From Deltaproteobacteria bacterium (GTDB lineage Bacteria; Desulfobacterota; Anaeroferrophillalia; Anaeroferrophillales; Tharpellaceae), in assembly GCA_030595135.1 (NCBI GenBank), contig JAUVDU010000079.1, positions 1 through 7,029 of the forward strand: a stretch of 7,029 nt of DNA, in the 5' to 3' direction. The translations under genes and the position numbers were made by a program. How positions within the stretch are numbered: position 1 is the first letter of the stretch; each line of letters begins with the position of its first letter. Below, piece after piece: positions 1 through 4,800 of this stretch. A model generated the notes under the pieces. The model was given only the letters and a program-made list of their open reading frames with translations. It ran no database searches and was not told where the DNA came from.

Positions 1-965
1 AGACCGGTCAGGTCGAACTGCGAAAGATCTTCTAAAATCAACATCCGATAAGCGGTCGGCGGCGCACAGAAAGTGGTAACCCCGCAAGTCTCAATAATTT
101 TGAGATGGGTTTTGGCATCAAATCGACCCGCGGCATTATGAACCATAACTGCGGCCCCAATCTGCCACTGACCGTAGATTTTACCCCAACCGGCTTTGGC
201 CCAACCCGTATCGGAGAGCGTCCAGTGCAGATCGGTCGGTTTAAGATCCTGCCAGAATTTAGCCGTAATAATATGACCAATTCCGTAGGAGGCGTGGGTA
301 TGGGCAACCATTTTCGGAAATTTAGTTGTTCCCGAAGTAAAATAGATCAAAAGCTGATCGCTGGATTTGGTCGCTTCAACATCATCACGGGAGAGTTTTG
401 CCGAAGCCTCATCCATCATGCTCTCATAACTATCCCACCCATCTTGATTTGCACCAATACAGATGAAATCTTTCAGGGTCGGGCATTTACTACGAACTTC
501 GTCAATTTTGGAGACATTTTCATGCCACATAATAGCTGCAACCGCATCAGACTGCTGCACCCGGTATTCACAATCGTGAGGGGTCAGAATGTTTGGCGCC
601 GGCATCGGCACAACACCCAACTTGGCAGTACCCAACATTACTGCATACCACTCAACAATCCGGGGCACCATGACAAAAACGCGATCGCCCTTTTTCAGGC
701 CTTTCTTGCGCAAAACGTTGGCAAACTTGTTGCCCAGACATTGCATGTCAAAAAAACTGTACTTACGAATATCACTCAAGTCAGTACTGGCCCAGACCAT
801 AGCCAACTTGGTACGATCCTTGGCCCATTCATCAACAACATCAAAACCGAAGTTGAAAAATTCGGGGATATCGAATTTAAAATTTTTCTTAACATCATCG
901 TAGTCCTTCATATTCGGACCATTCAGATTAACCGGAATGTTGTCATACGGGGTCGTCAGCTGCAT
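1..965 (-). CDS. AMP-forming acyl-CoA synthetase, medium-chain (MACS/ACSM-like), 3' part outside window
   Basis: This enzyme family activates a carboxylic acid with ATP to an acyl-adenylate, then transfers the acyl group to CoA in the cytoplasm. The frame is open from ATG at 965 to the window edge and gives 321 residues of an expected roughly 550. It starts MQLTTPYDNIPVNL, with AGGAGAG (974-980) eight bases upstream. Visible family marks are the A3 phosphate-binding loop YFTSGTTKFPK (residues 208-218), SDTGWAKAGWGKIYGQW (251-267) and TFCAPPTAYRMLI (298-310). The last two resemble the medium-chain acyl-CoA synthetase (ACSM/MACS) branch rather than acetyl-CoA synthetase. The A3 loop has Lys at 215 where most relatives have Gly. 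The acid-binding pocket lies partly outside the window, so the substrate (fatty, branched or aromatic acid) cannot be named. The gene has a long leader with a predicted promoter and palindrome array upstream. Confidence 0.9.
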   Translation of the reverse strand, partial: MQLTTPYDNIPVNLNGPNMKDYDDVKKNFKFDIPEFFNFGFDVVDEWAKDRTKLAMVWASTDLSDIRKYSFFDMQCLGNKFANVLRKKGLKKGDRVFVMVPRIVEWYAVMLGTAKLGVVPMPAPNILTPHDCEYRVQQSDAVAAIMWHENVSKIDEVRSKCPTLKDFICIGANQDGWDSYESMMDEASAKLSRDDVEATKSSDQLLIYFTSGTTKFPKMVAHTHASYGIGHIITAKFWQDLKPTDLHWTLSDTGWAKAGWGKIYGQWQIGAAVMVHNAAGRFDAKTHLKIIETCGVTTFCAPPTAYRMLILEDLSQFDLTG

Positions 966-1072
966 AATTATCTCTCTCCTTATACTCTTTTTGCTCTTTG
1001 AAATCATTTGGCTGCTCATCAACCAAACACTTTCATTGGGGAAATTAATATACCAAGCACAGGGATCGAAAA

Positions 1073-1132
1073 GGCGCTCCCTTCAGGCAAAAGAGTATCG
1101 CCACCACGATCAGTATCCGCATAAAAACGGAT
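1073..1132 (-). promoter_or_regulatory. Leader RNA with two hairpins upstream of the acyl-CoA synthetase gene
   Basis: Two stem-loops can be drawn in the minus-strand transcript. The first (1132 to 1115) pairs AUCCGU with GCGGAU around a 6-base loop. The second (1102 to 1073) pairs GGCG with CGCC outside and, after an AUA bulge, CUCUUUU with AAGGGAG inside, around the loop GCCUG. It is followed by UUUU. Both stems use G-U pairs that would be A-C mismatches in the opposite strand, so the structure suits minus-strand RNA. The second hairpin with its short U run could be an attenuator. I do not recognise a known riboswitch class. Confidence 0.35.
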
Positions 1133-1133
1133 G

Positions 1134-1146
1134 TAAAACAGTTTTA
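1134..1146. promoter_or_regulatory. 13-bp dyad TAAAACAGTTTTA just downstream of the predicted transcription start
   Basis: Two six-base arms (TAAAAC and GTTTTA) are perfectly inverted around one base. The site falls about 13 to 25 bases into the predicted synthetase transcript, a position where a bound repressor could block elongation. The sequence is A/T-rich and short, so chance is a real alternative. Confidence 0.2.
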
Positions 1147-1165
1147 TACCGAAATCTTGTTTCCC

Positions 1166-1192
1166 AATATAGCAAGTACGTTCCTTTGTCAA
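1166..1192 (-). promoter_or_regulatory. Predicted sigma-70-type promoter for the acyl-CoA synthetase gene
   Basis: On the minus strand a perfect -35 TTGACA (1192-1187) is followed after 15 bases by the -10-like TATATT (1171-1166). Reading TATTGG instead would give a 17-base gap. Transcription would start near 1159, leaving an untranslated leader of about 190 bases before the ATG at 965. The three-palindrome array lies directly upstream of the -35, where activator sites normally sit. Confidence 0.5.
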
Positions 1193-1200
1193 CAAAAAAA

Positions 1201-1285
1201 CAGTTAACGTCAGCTGGCGAAAAGCAGTTAACGTTAACTGTAAGCATGGGGAACAAAAAAAACTGTCCGCAGTTAACGTTAACTG
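1201..1285. promoter_or_regulatory. Array of three palindromic sites (CAGTTAACGTTAACTG), probable operator or activator sites
   Basis: The 16-bp perfect palindrome CAGTTAACGTTAACTG occurs at 1225-1240 and 1270-1285. A third copy at 1201-1216 keeps one perfect half-site, with the other half changed to GTCAGCTG. Centre-to-centre distances are 24 and 45 bp. The nearest site is 8 bp upstream of the predicted -35 of the synthetase promoter. Perfect dyads of this size are typical of sites for dimeric regulators (TetR, GntR, MarR and similar). I cannot match the motif to a known regulator. Binding of the small HTH protein encoded upstream is possible but unproven. Confidence 0.55.
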
Positions 1286-1292
1286 GCGAAAA
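1201..1292. repeat. Two 23-bp direct repeats (1201-1223 and 1270-1292) carrying the palindrome plus GGCGAAAA
   Basis: The outer two palindrome copies extend into the same right flank, GGCGAAAA, giving 23-bp units that agree at 21 of 23 positions. The middle palindrome (1225-1240) lacks this flank. Similar poly-A tracts, AACAAAAAAA, lie at 1191-1200 and 1252-1261, beside two of the palindromes. This suggests the array grew by local duplication of a palindrome-plus-tract unit. Confidence 0.5.
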
Positions 1293-1299
1293 TTAACCC

Positions 1300-1321
1300 A
1301 AAAAAAGAGGTAAAATTCACC
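1300..1321 (-). terminator. Weak candidate terminator between the HTH gene and the palindrome array
   Basis: On the minus strand a short hairpin (GGTGA paired with TTACC, one G-U pair, loop 1314-1316) is followed by TC and seven T (1306-1300). The stem is only five pairs, so termination would be inefficient at best. It sits about 70 bases after the HTH stop codon, where an end of transcript would be expected. Confidence 0.3.
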
Positions 1322-1389
1322 ACTAAAACATTATTATCTTCAATCATCAACAACTCGCACTACATTTTCGCTGGAAAACCCCATAGAAA

Positions 1390-1587
1390 TTATACTTCCA
1401 CCAATTTCTGAGATTTGATCCACCGAACCACAGCACGCTTGTTAAAACGCCAGAACTTTTTATCCTTGTAACCGGGTAAAATCCCTTTTCGGGCCATGTA
1501 ATTCACATTATCAGGACTTACATCGAGCAGTTCCGCAACCTCGATACTACCAATTTCCGCACTATTTTTGTTTTTCAAAATTCTCAT
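1390..1587 (-). CDS. Small excisionase/MerR-like helix-turn-helix DNA-binding protein
   Basis: The 65-residue product MRILKNKNSAEIGSIEVAEL... matches the single-domain HTH_17 (excisionase-family) pattern. Residues 14-31 (SIEVAELLDVSPDNVNYM) form the helix-turn-helix, ARKGILPGY is the turn into the wing, and KFWRFNKRAVVRWIKSQK (44-61) is the wing plus final helix that usually packs on DNA. I chose the ATG at 1587 because AGGAG (1598-1594) lies six bases upstream. The in-frame ATG at 1623 would translate through that site as VKEKD. Such proteins can be phage or integrative-element directionality factors, or small transcription regulators. No integrase or other mobile gene is visible, so a regulator is more likely here. 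The next downstream features are the palindrome array and the acyl-CoA synthetase. Its DNA target is unknown. Confidence 0.8.
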   Translation of the reverse strand: MRILKNKNSAEIGSIEVAELLDVSPDNVNYMARKGILPGYKDKKFWRFNKRAVVRWIKSQKLVEV

Positions 1588-1700
1588 ATCTTTCTCCTTT
1601 ACAAAGAAATAAACCGACCACAACTCCCTTCGGATAATCCCAAATCACGTTCACAAGCAGATCTTATTGAATATTTCGTGACCAAGCCGAATTAGTTGCC

Positions 1701-1719
1701 GTTGCACATTATGTGCCAA
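1701..1719 (-). promoter_or_regulatory. Sigma-54-like -24/-12 element or dyad upstream of the HTH gene
   Basis: The minus strand reads TTGGCACATAATGTGCA. GG and GC are separated by ten bases, as sigma-54 (RpoN) promoters require, and the match to TGGCAC-N5-TTGCA has one mismatch. Transcription would begin near 1692, about 105 bases before the HTH start. The same bases contain the dyad GCACAT-T-ATGTGC, so they could instead be a repressor site. Confidence 0.3.
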
Positions 1720-1727
1720 TCTTTATA

Positions 1728-1755
1728 TGTATATGATCAGGTACAGATTTTACAA
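1728..1755 (-). promoter_or_regulatory. Alternative sigma-70-like promoter for the HTH gene
   Basis: On the minus strand TTGTAA (1755-1750) and TATACA (1733-1728) are separated by 16 bases. Both are moderate matches in an A/T-rich stretch just after the tRNA terminator. This is a rival to the sigma-54-like element. A dyad at 1701-1719 just downstream would then act as an operator. Confidence 0.25.
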
Positions 1756-1767
1756 AACCTGCAAAGC

Positions 1768-1807
1768 AAAAAGCAGGCACCAGCGTTATCCGCTTCGTGC
1801 CTGCTTT
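1768..1807 (-). terminator. Strong intrinsic terminator of the tRNA-Ala unit
   Basis: Transcribed to the left, AAAGCAGGCAC (1807-1797) pairs perfectly with GTGCCTGCTTT (1780-1770), with a smaller AGCG/CGCT stem nested inside. The T run TTTTT (1772-1768) follows. There is no matching T run on the plus strand. It begins 11 bases after the tRNA 3' end and separates the tRNA from the HTH gene. Confidence 0.9.
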
Positions 1808-1818
1808 AAAAATATTGT

Positions 1819-1894
1819 TGGTGGAGCTGAACGGGATCGAACCGTCGACCTCTTGTCTGCCAGACAAGCGCTCTCCCAGCTGAGCTACAGCCCC
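1819..1894 (-). tRNA. tRNA-Ala (anticodon GGC)
   Basis: The 76-base cloverleaf folds fully. The acceptor GGGGCTG pairs with CAGCTCC, including the G3-U70 wobble that is the main alanine identity signal. The D stem is GCTC/GAGC. The anticodon stem CTTGT/ACAAG carries the loop CTGGCAG with anticodon GGC, reading GCC and GCU. The T arm is GACGG/CCGTT with loop TTCGATC. The discriminator is A and the CCA end is encoded. It has its own promoter and terminator. I saw no duplicate of its 3' end in the window, so no sign of use as an integration site. Confidence 0.97.
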
Positions 1895-1916
1895 ATCTAA
1901 TCGATTTCGGACGGCC

Positions 1917-1945
1917 TAGATAGCATGCCCCTTTAACCCTGTCAA
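1917..1945 (-). promoter_or_regulatory. Sigma-70-type promoter of tRNA-Ala
   Basis: TTGACA (1945-1940) and TATCTA (1922-1917) are separated by the ideal 17 bases, placing transcription start near 1910, about 15 bases before the mature 5' end. The bases after the -10 (GGCCGTCC) are G/C-rich, the kind of discriminator found in stable-RNA promoters under ppGpp stringent control. The -35 begins only 15 bases after the ppiD stop codon. Confidence 0.7.
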
Positions 1946-1959
1946 TCTTTTTTTAAGAC

Positions 1960-3861
1960 TCACTCCAAAACCCCGGCCATCACCTTAATCTCGGCCTCCT
2001 GGCGCAGAGCCTTAACAAACTCATCCATCATCCGAAAACGTTTATACTGAAGCAGTTGCTGACGAATATCAGCTTTTAGTTTCTCTCCGTCGTCACCGAG
2101 CTCCAAACGACGCTCTTTTAAGCGGGTAAAGAAAAAACTATCTTGATACGACAACGAGGAAGTCGTCTGACCGACCGCCAAAGCAAATAGCTGTTGACTC
2201 AATTGGGGGTCGTTACCCAGCTTGGGAATATCTCCTCGACCGCGCCCAAAAAAGCCGCTCTCAACCAACTTGACCCCGATTCCGGCGGCCGCCTCATCAA
2301 GCGATTGTCCCCCGGCAAGAGAAGAAGAGACTTTTTCACTAATCTTTTTAACCTCGGTTTTTGCCAATTCATGACGATAAGCTTTTTCCACCGCTTTCTC
2401 AACTTCAACAATTTCAGGCAGATAACTCTCTTTTTGCGCAGTTACCATAAAGTAATAGCTATTACGAGAAGGGTTCACCACCTTAACTGCCTGGCCAACA
2501 TCCACCTTAAAGGTTTGAGACAGTAGAGCCTGATCTCTGCCAATATTGGGGACAATACCATCTTTCTGTTTAAAGTAATCGGTCTCTACTACCAAATAAC
2601 CAAGTTTGCGCCCCTGCCCGGCAAACGCGTCCTGATCAACCGCAGCTAAGGCCGCAACGACCTCTTCGAAACGTTTCTCAAGCAGAGCCGGAAATGCATC
2701 GGAACGTAAATTTTTCTCAATACCGGCTTTGACCTCAGCCAGTTCCCTGGTTCGAGCCGCCCGATACTCTTCATTTTTTATCAAGTGAAAACCGAACTGA
2801 GTACGCACCGGATCACTGACGCTGCCGGGGGTTAGGGCAAAAACGGCCTCATCAAAAGGCTCGACCATGGCCCCACGACCAAACCAACCTAGATCACCAC
2901 CCCTCGAATTCGAAGGCCCCTGCGAATATTTTTTAGCGAGCTCGGCAAAATCTCCACCAGCTTTTACTTCAACCAAAATTGCATCTATCTCACCACGGGC
3001 TTTTTCAACCTCTTCCGGGGTAGCATCGGCCGCCACATTGATCAAGATATGACGCGCCTTAACCTCCTCTTTGACTTTATATTTTTCCAGATTTTCCTGG
3101 TAAAATTCGGAGATTTGCGCATCAGTGATAAATACATCTTTTAGCAACTTGTTCCGCTCAATAACCAGGGCTACGATCTTGCGTTGCTCGGAAATCCGAA
3201 AATTCTCTCTTTTTTCAGTAAAAAACTTCTCTAAACCAGCCTCTTCAATCTTCACAGAAGTCAGATAATCGGCCGGAGTCAATTTCAAAAGATCAACCGC
3301 GATCTCCTCGCGCTGTTGACGCAGGAGAATATCAACCTCATCCGGCACGATTTTGGCGCCATCACCAATCACGACCCGAACCTTTTCGATAAGAATATCT
3401 TCCTCAAAATCGGCCTCGAACTGAGCCGGAGTCAGGCGATTATAGCTCAGAGCCCGCCGATAAGCTTCCTGATCAAAACGACCATCTCTTTGAAACGCAC
3501 CTAACGAAGCGATCCTCTGACGAAGCTCATCTTCACCAACCGACAACCCTAATAGAGCGGCTTCATTAAGTAGAAGCCGACGATCAACTAAACCGTTGAG
3601 AGCCTCCTGCTTGATCTGCCGGCTCCGGGCTTCATCAGGATTAAACTTACCCTGAGCCTGCTCCTGGTAACGACGCCAAAGATCCCGAAATGAGTTATCC
3701 AGGGTTTTACGCTCAATAGCTTCACCATTAACCGTAGCCGCTATCGTCATCTGCTTGGCTTTCATACTGCCGACTCCCCAAAATGAGAACACGACAATAA
3801 TTACCCCAAAAACAAATTTAACAACCCAGGACTTGGCGTTATTTCGCATCATTCGTAACAT
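1960..3861 (-). CDS. ppiD: PpiD-like membrane-anchored periplasmic peptidyl-prolyl isomerase/chaperone
   Basis: PpiD family proteins are held in the inner membrane by one N-terminal helix and assist newly exported proteins on the periplasmic side near the Sec translocon. This 633-residue product has that layout: a basic N-terminus, a membrane segment at about 12-31 (WVVKFVFGVIIVVFSFWGVG), a SurA-N-like helical chaperone region at about 40-200, one parvulin (PpiC rotamase) domain at about 267-362, and a C-terminal region with a second helical part. Within the parvulin domain KARHILI (268-274), GGDLGWFGRG (321-330) and GFHLIK (357-362) are typical. The length is close to E. coli PpiD (about 620). 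ATG at 3861 has GAGG (3874-3871) nine bases upstream. ATG at codon 4 or 5 is an alternative. The gene follows the NRDE gene by 96 bases and probably has its own promoter. No clear terminator separates it from tRNA-Ala. Confidence 0.92.
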   Translation of the reverse strand: MLRMMRNNAKSWVVKFVFGVIIVVFSFWGVGSMKAKQMTIAATVNGEAIERKTLDNSFRDLWRRYQEQAQGKFNPDEARSRQIKQEALNGLVDRRLLLNEAALLGLSVGEDELRQRIASLGAFQRDGRFDQEAYRRALSYNRLTPAQFEADFEEDILIEKVRVVIGDGAKIVPDEVDILLRQQREEIAVDLLKLTPADYLTSVKIEEAGLEKFFTEKRENFRISEQRKIVALVIERNKLLKDVFITDAQISEFYQENLEKYKVKEEVKARHILINVAADATPEEVEKARGEIDAILVEVKAGGDFAELAKKYSQGPSNSRGGDLGWFGRGAMVEPFDEAVFALTPGSVSDPVRTQFGFHLIKNEEYRAARTRELAEVKAGIEKNLRSDAFPALLEKRFEEVVAALAAVDQDAFAGQGRKLGYLVVETDYFKQKDGIVPNIGRDQALLSQTFKVDVGQAVKVVNPSRNSYYFMVTAQKESYLPEIVEVEKAVEKAYRHELAKTEVKKISEKVSSSLAGGQSLDEAAAGIGVKLVESGFFGRGRGDIPKLGNDPQLSQQLFALAVGQTTSSLSYQDSFFFTRLKERRLELGDDGEKLKADIRQQLLQYKRFRMMDEFVKALRQEAEIKVMAGVLE

Positions 3862-3910
3862 CTAATAAAACCTCTACCTTAAATCAGCATCCATAAAAAA
3901 ACAAAAACGG

Positions 3911-3940
3911 CTTATATGTTAAGACGACAGGAAAAAGCAA
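3911..3940 (-). promoter_or_regulatory. Candidate sigma-70-type promoter for ppiD
   Basis: TTGCTT (3940-3935) and TATAAG (3916-3911) are separated by 18 bases in the 96-base gap between the NRDE gene and ppiD. The -10 matches the consensus at five of six positions. Transcription would start near 3904, about 43 bases before the ppiD ATG. The leader includes a T-rich stretch. Read-through from the dnaJ side is also possible. Confidence 0.4.
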
Positions 3941-3957
3941 GAGAAATTGCCAAATCC

Positions 3958-4743
3958 CTATAAAAGATGGGTCAGAAATGAATAATCTTGATAATTCTCA
4001 TGCAGCGGATTGGCGTTACAGTAATGGAGAATCGAATCCGCCGCCCCTCTCTCCGAAACTGCCAGAGACCAAGACGAGGTTGTACCGTAACCATCAAACC
4101 TCACATTAAAACCCTGAGGGGGAATATCATCCTGCGGGAAAGGGGTTCGCAACGCCTTCCGAAAATGGGCCAAGGTCAGCGCCAGCTTCTCTTTTCCGGA
4201 AGCCGAGCCAAAAAAACCGGGCTCGGAAAACTCGGCAAAGAGCCGACGGGCACTCCGGGCTTTAACACTCGTACAGATGTCAAGCAAACCATTACCAAGA
4301 TAATGATAGCCCGGCAACAGATGGGAAAAGTGAAGTTGAGAATAATTGGAAGAGAAAAAGCCCTTCTCCCGGGAGACCACAATCAAATTGAAAGGATTGT
4401 AAGAAGCCTCGGCACAAAGTTCAACCAAGCCGACCCGGGCCCCGGCCAGATCATCATAGGCCAGAAGATCAAGCACCAACTGTCCCCGCGACCGACAACC
4501 CTCTTCATATTCATCCCCGACCCAACGATTTGTCAAACAAACCATCAAGCCGCGATTATTATAACCCCACCAGCTGCCGCCGCCACTCAAATCACAGGAA
4601 GCCAGCCAGCGGCGACCATCACCGTTACCCGAACAATATACCCGGGGAGGAAGGGCTCGACGCTGAAAAAATTCATCCCGATTATTGGCCACCAGCAACG
4701 GCCACCCCTCAATCGTCCTAAAAGCAAGTAATACCGTACACAT
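3958..4743 (-). CDS. NRDE/TANGO2-family protein (NTN-hydrolase-like fold, function debated)
   Basis: The product belongs to the NRDE (Ser-rich/TANGO2, PF05742) family, found in bacteria and eukaryotes. Its motifs, numbered from my start, are MCTVLLAF with Cys2, VANNRDEFFQR (18-28) containing the naming NRDE, GGGSWWGYNNRGL (54-66), LTNRW (70-74), SRGQLV (85-90), YNPFNLIV (115-122), LGNGLLD (149-155) and GYGTTSSWSLAV (218-229). At 261 residues it has the usual length. ATG at 4743 is chosen because relatives begin MCT and AGAAG lies six bases upstream. The ATG at 4761 would add six residues and lacks a ribosome site. There is no signal peptide, so it is probably cytoplasmic. Human TANGO2 and relatives have been linked to heme trafficking and to lipid or acyl-CoA metabolism, without consensus. 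The position between dnaJ and ppiD suggests co-transcription but does not define a role. Confidence 0.88.
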   Translation of the reverse strand: MCTVLLAFRTIEGWPLLVANNRDEFFQRRALPPRVYCSGNGDGRRWLASCDLSGGGSWWGYNNRGLMVCLTNRWVGDEYEEGCRSRGQLVLDLLAYDDLAGARVGLVELCAEASYNPFNLIVVSREKGFFSSNYSQLHFSHLLPGYHYLGNGLLDICTSVKARSARRLFAEFSEPGFFGSASGKEKLALTLAHFRKALRTPFPQDDIPPQGFNVRFDGYGTTSSWSLAVSERGAADSILHYCNANPLHENYQDYSFLTHLL

Positions 4744-4765
4744 AAAAATCTTCTGTACCATAAGT

Positions 4766-4800
4766 TGATGGCATGGTAAAATGTTTTTACCGTGCCATCA
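4766..4800 (-). other. 35-base hairpin starting at the dnaJ stop codon, without a T run
   Basis: In minus-strand RNA, TGATGGCA (4800-4793) pairs with TGCCATCA (4773-4766) and GGTAAAA (4791-4785) pairs with TTTTACC (4781-4775). A single C/A mismatch lies between them and the loop is ACA, giving 15 pairs in all. Its first three bases are the dnaJ TGA. No T run follows on either strand, so it is not a standard intrinsic terminator. It may protect the dnaJ mRNA end, mark a processing site, or reduce read-through into the NRDE gene. The NRDE ribosome site lies outside the stem. Confidence 0.7.

Noticed and set aside
105..1001. Long plus-strand reading frame (298 codons) opposite the acyl-CoA synthetase
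   Set aside because: It is antisense to a clear family member, shows no recognisable domain, has low-complexity shadow composition and no ribosome site. It runs into the synthetase leader.
1201..1292. Repeat array as a CRISPR
   Set aside because: There are only three copies of a fully palindromic 16-bp unit with unequal gaps (8 and 29 bp), no cas genes nearby, and a position directly upstream of a promoter.
937..1296. Plus-strand reading frame of 119 codons through the leader and palindrome array
   Set aside because: It overlaps the predicted promoter, hairpins and repeats, has no ribosome site, and its tail simply translates the palindromes.
1390..1894. tRNA-Ala plus excisionase-like gene as an integrated mobile element
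   Set aside because: There is no integrase, no duplicated tRNA 3' end in the window, and a normal terminator lies between the tRNA and the HTH gene. The evidence does not go beyond one HTH domain.
3874..3894. Six-codon mini reading frame (MDADLR) before ppiD, with its stop next to the ribosome site
   Set aside because: No ribosome binding site precedes its ATG, and such short frames occur by chance.
3932..3951. Sigma-54-like TTGGCA...TTGCTTT upstream of ppiD
   Set aside because: The GG to GC spacing is one base too long for RpoN. A sigma-70-type reading fits better.
3988..4731. Plus-strand reading frame of 247 codons opposite the NRDE gene
   Set aside because: It is a basic, repetitive shadow translation with no recognisable motif. 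The minus-strand NRDE protein shows all its family motifs.
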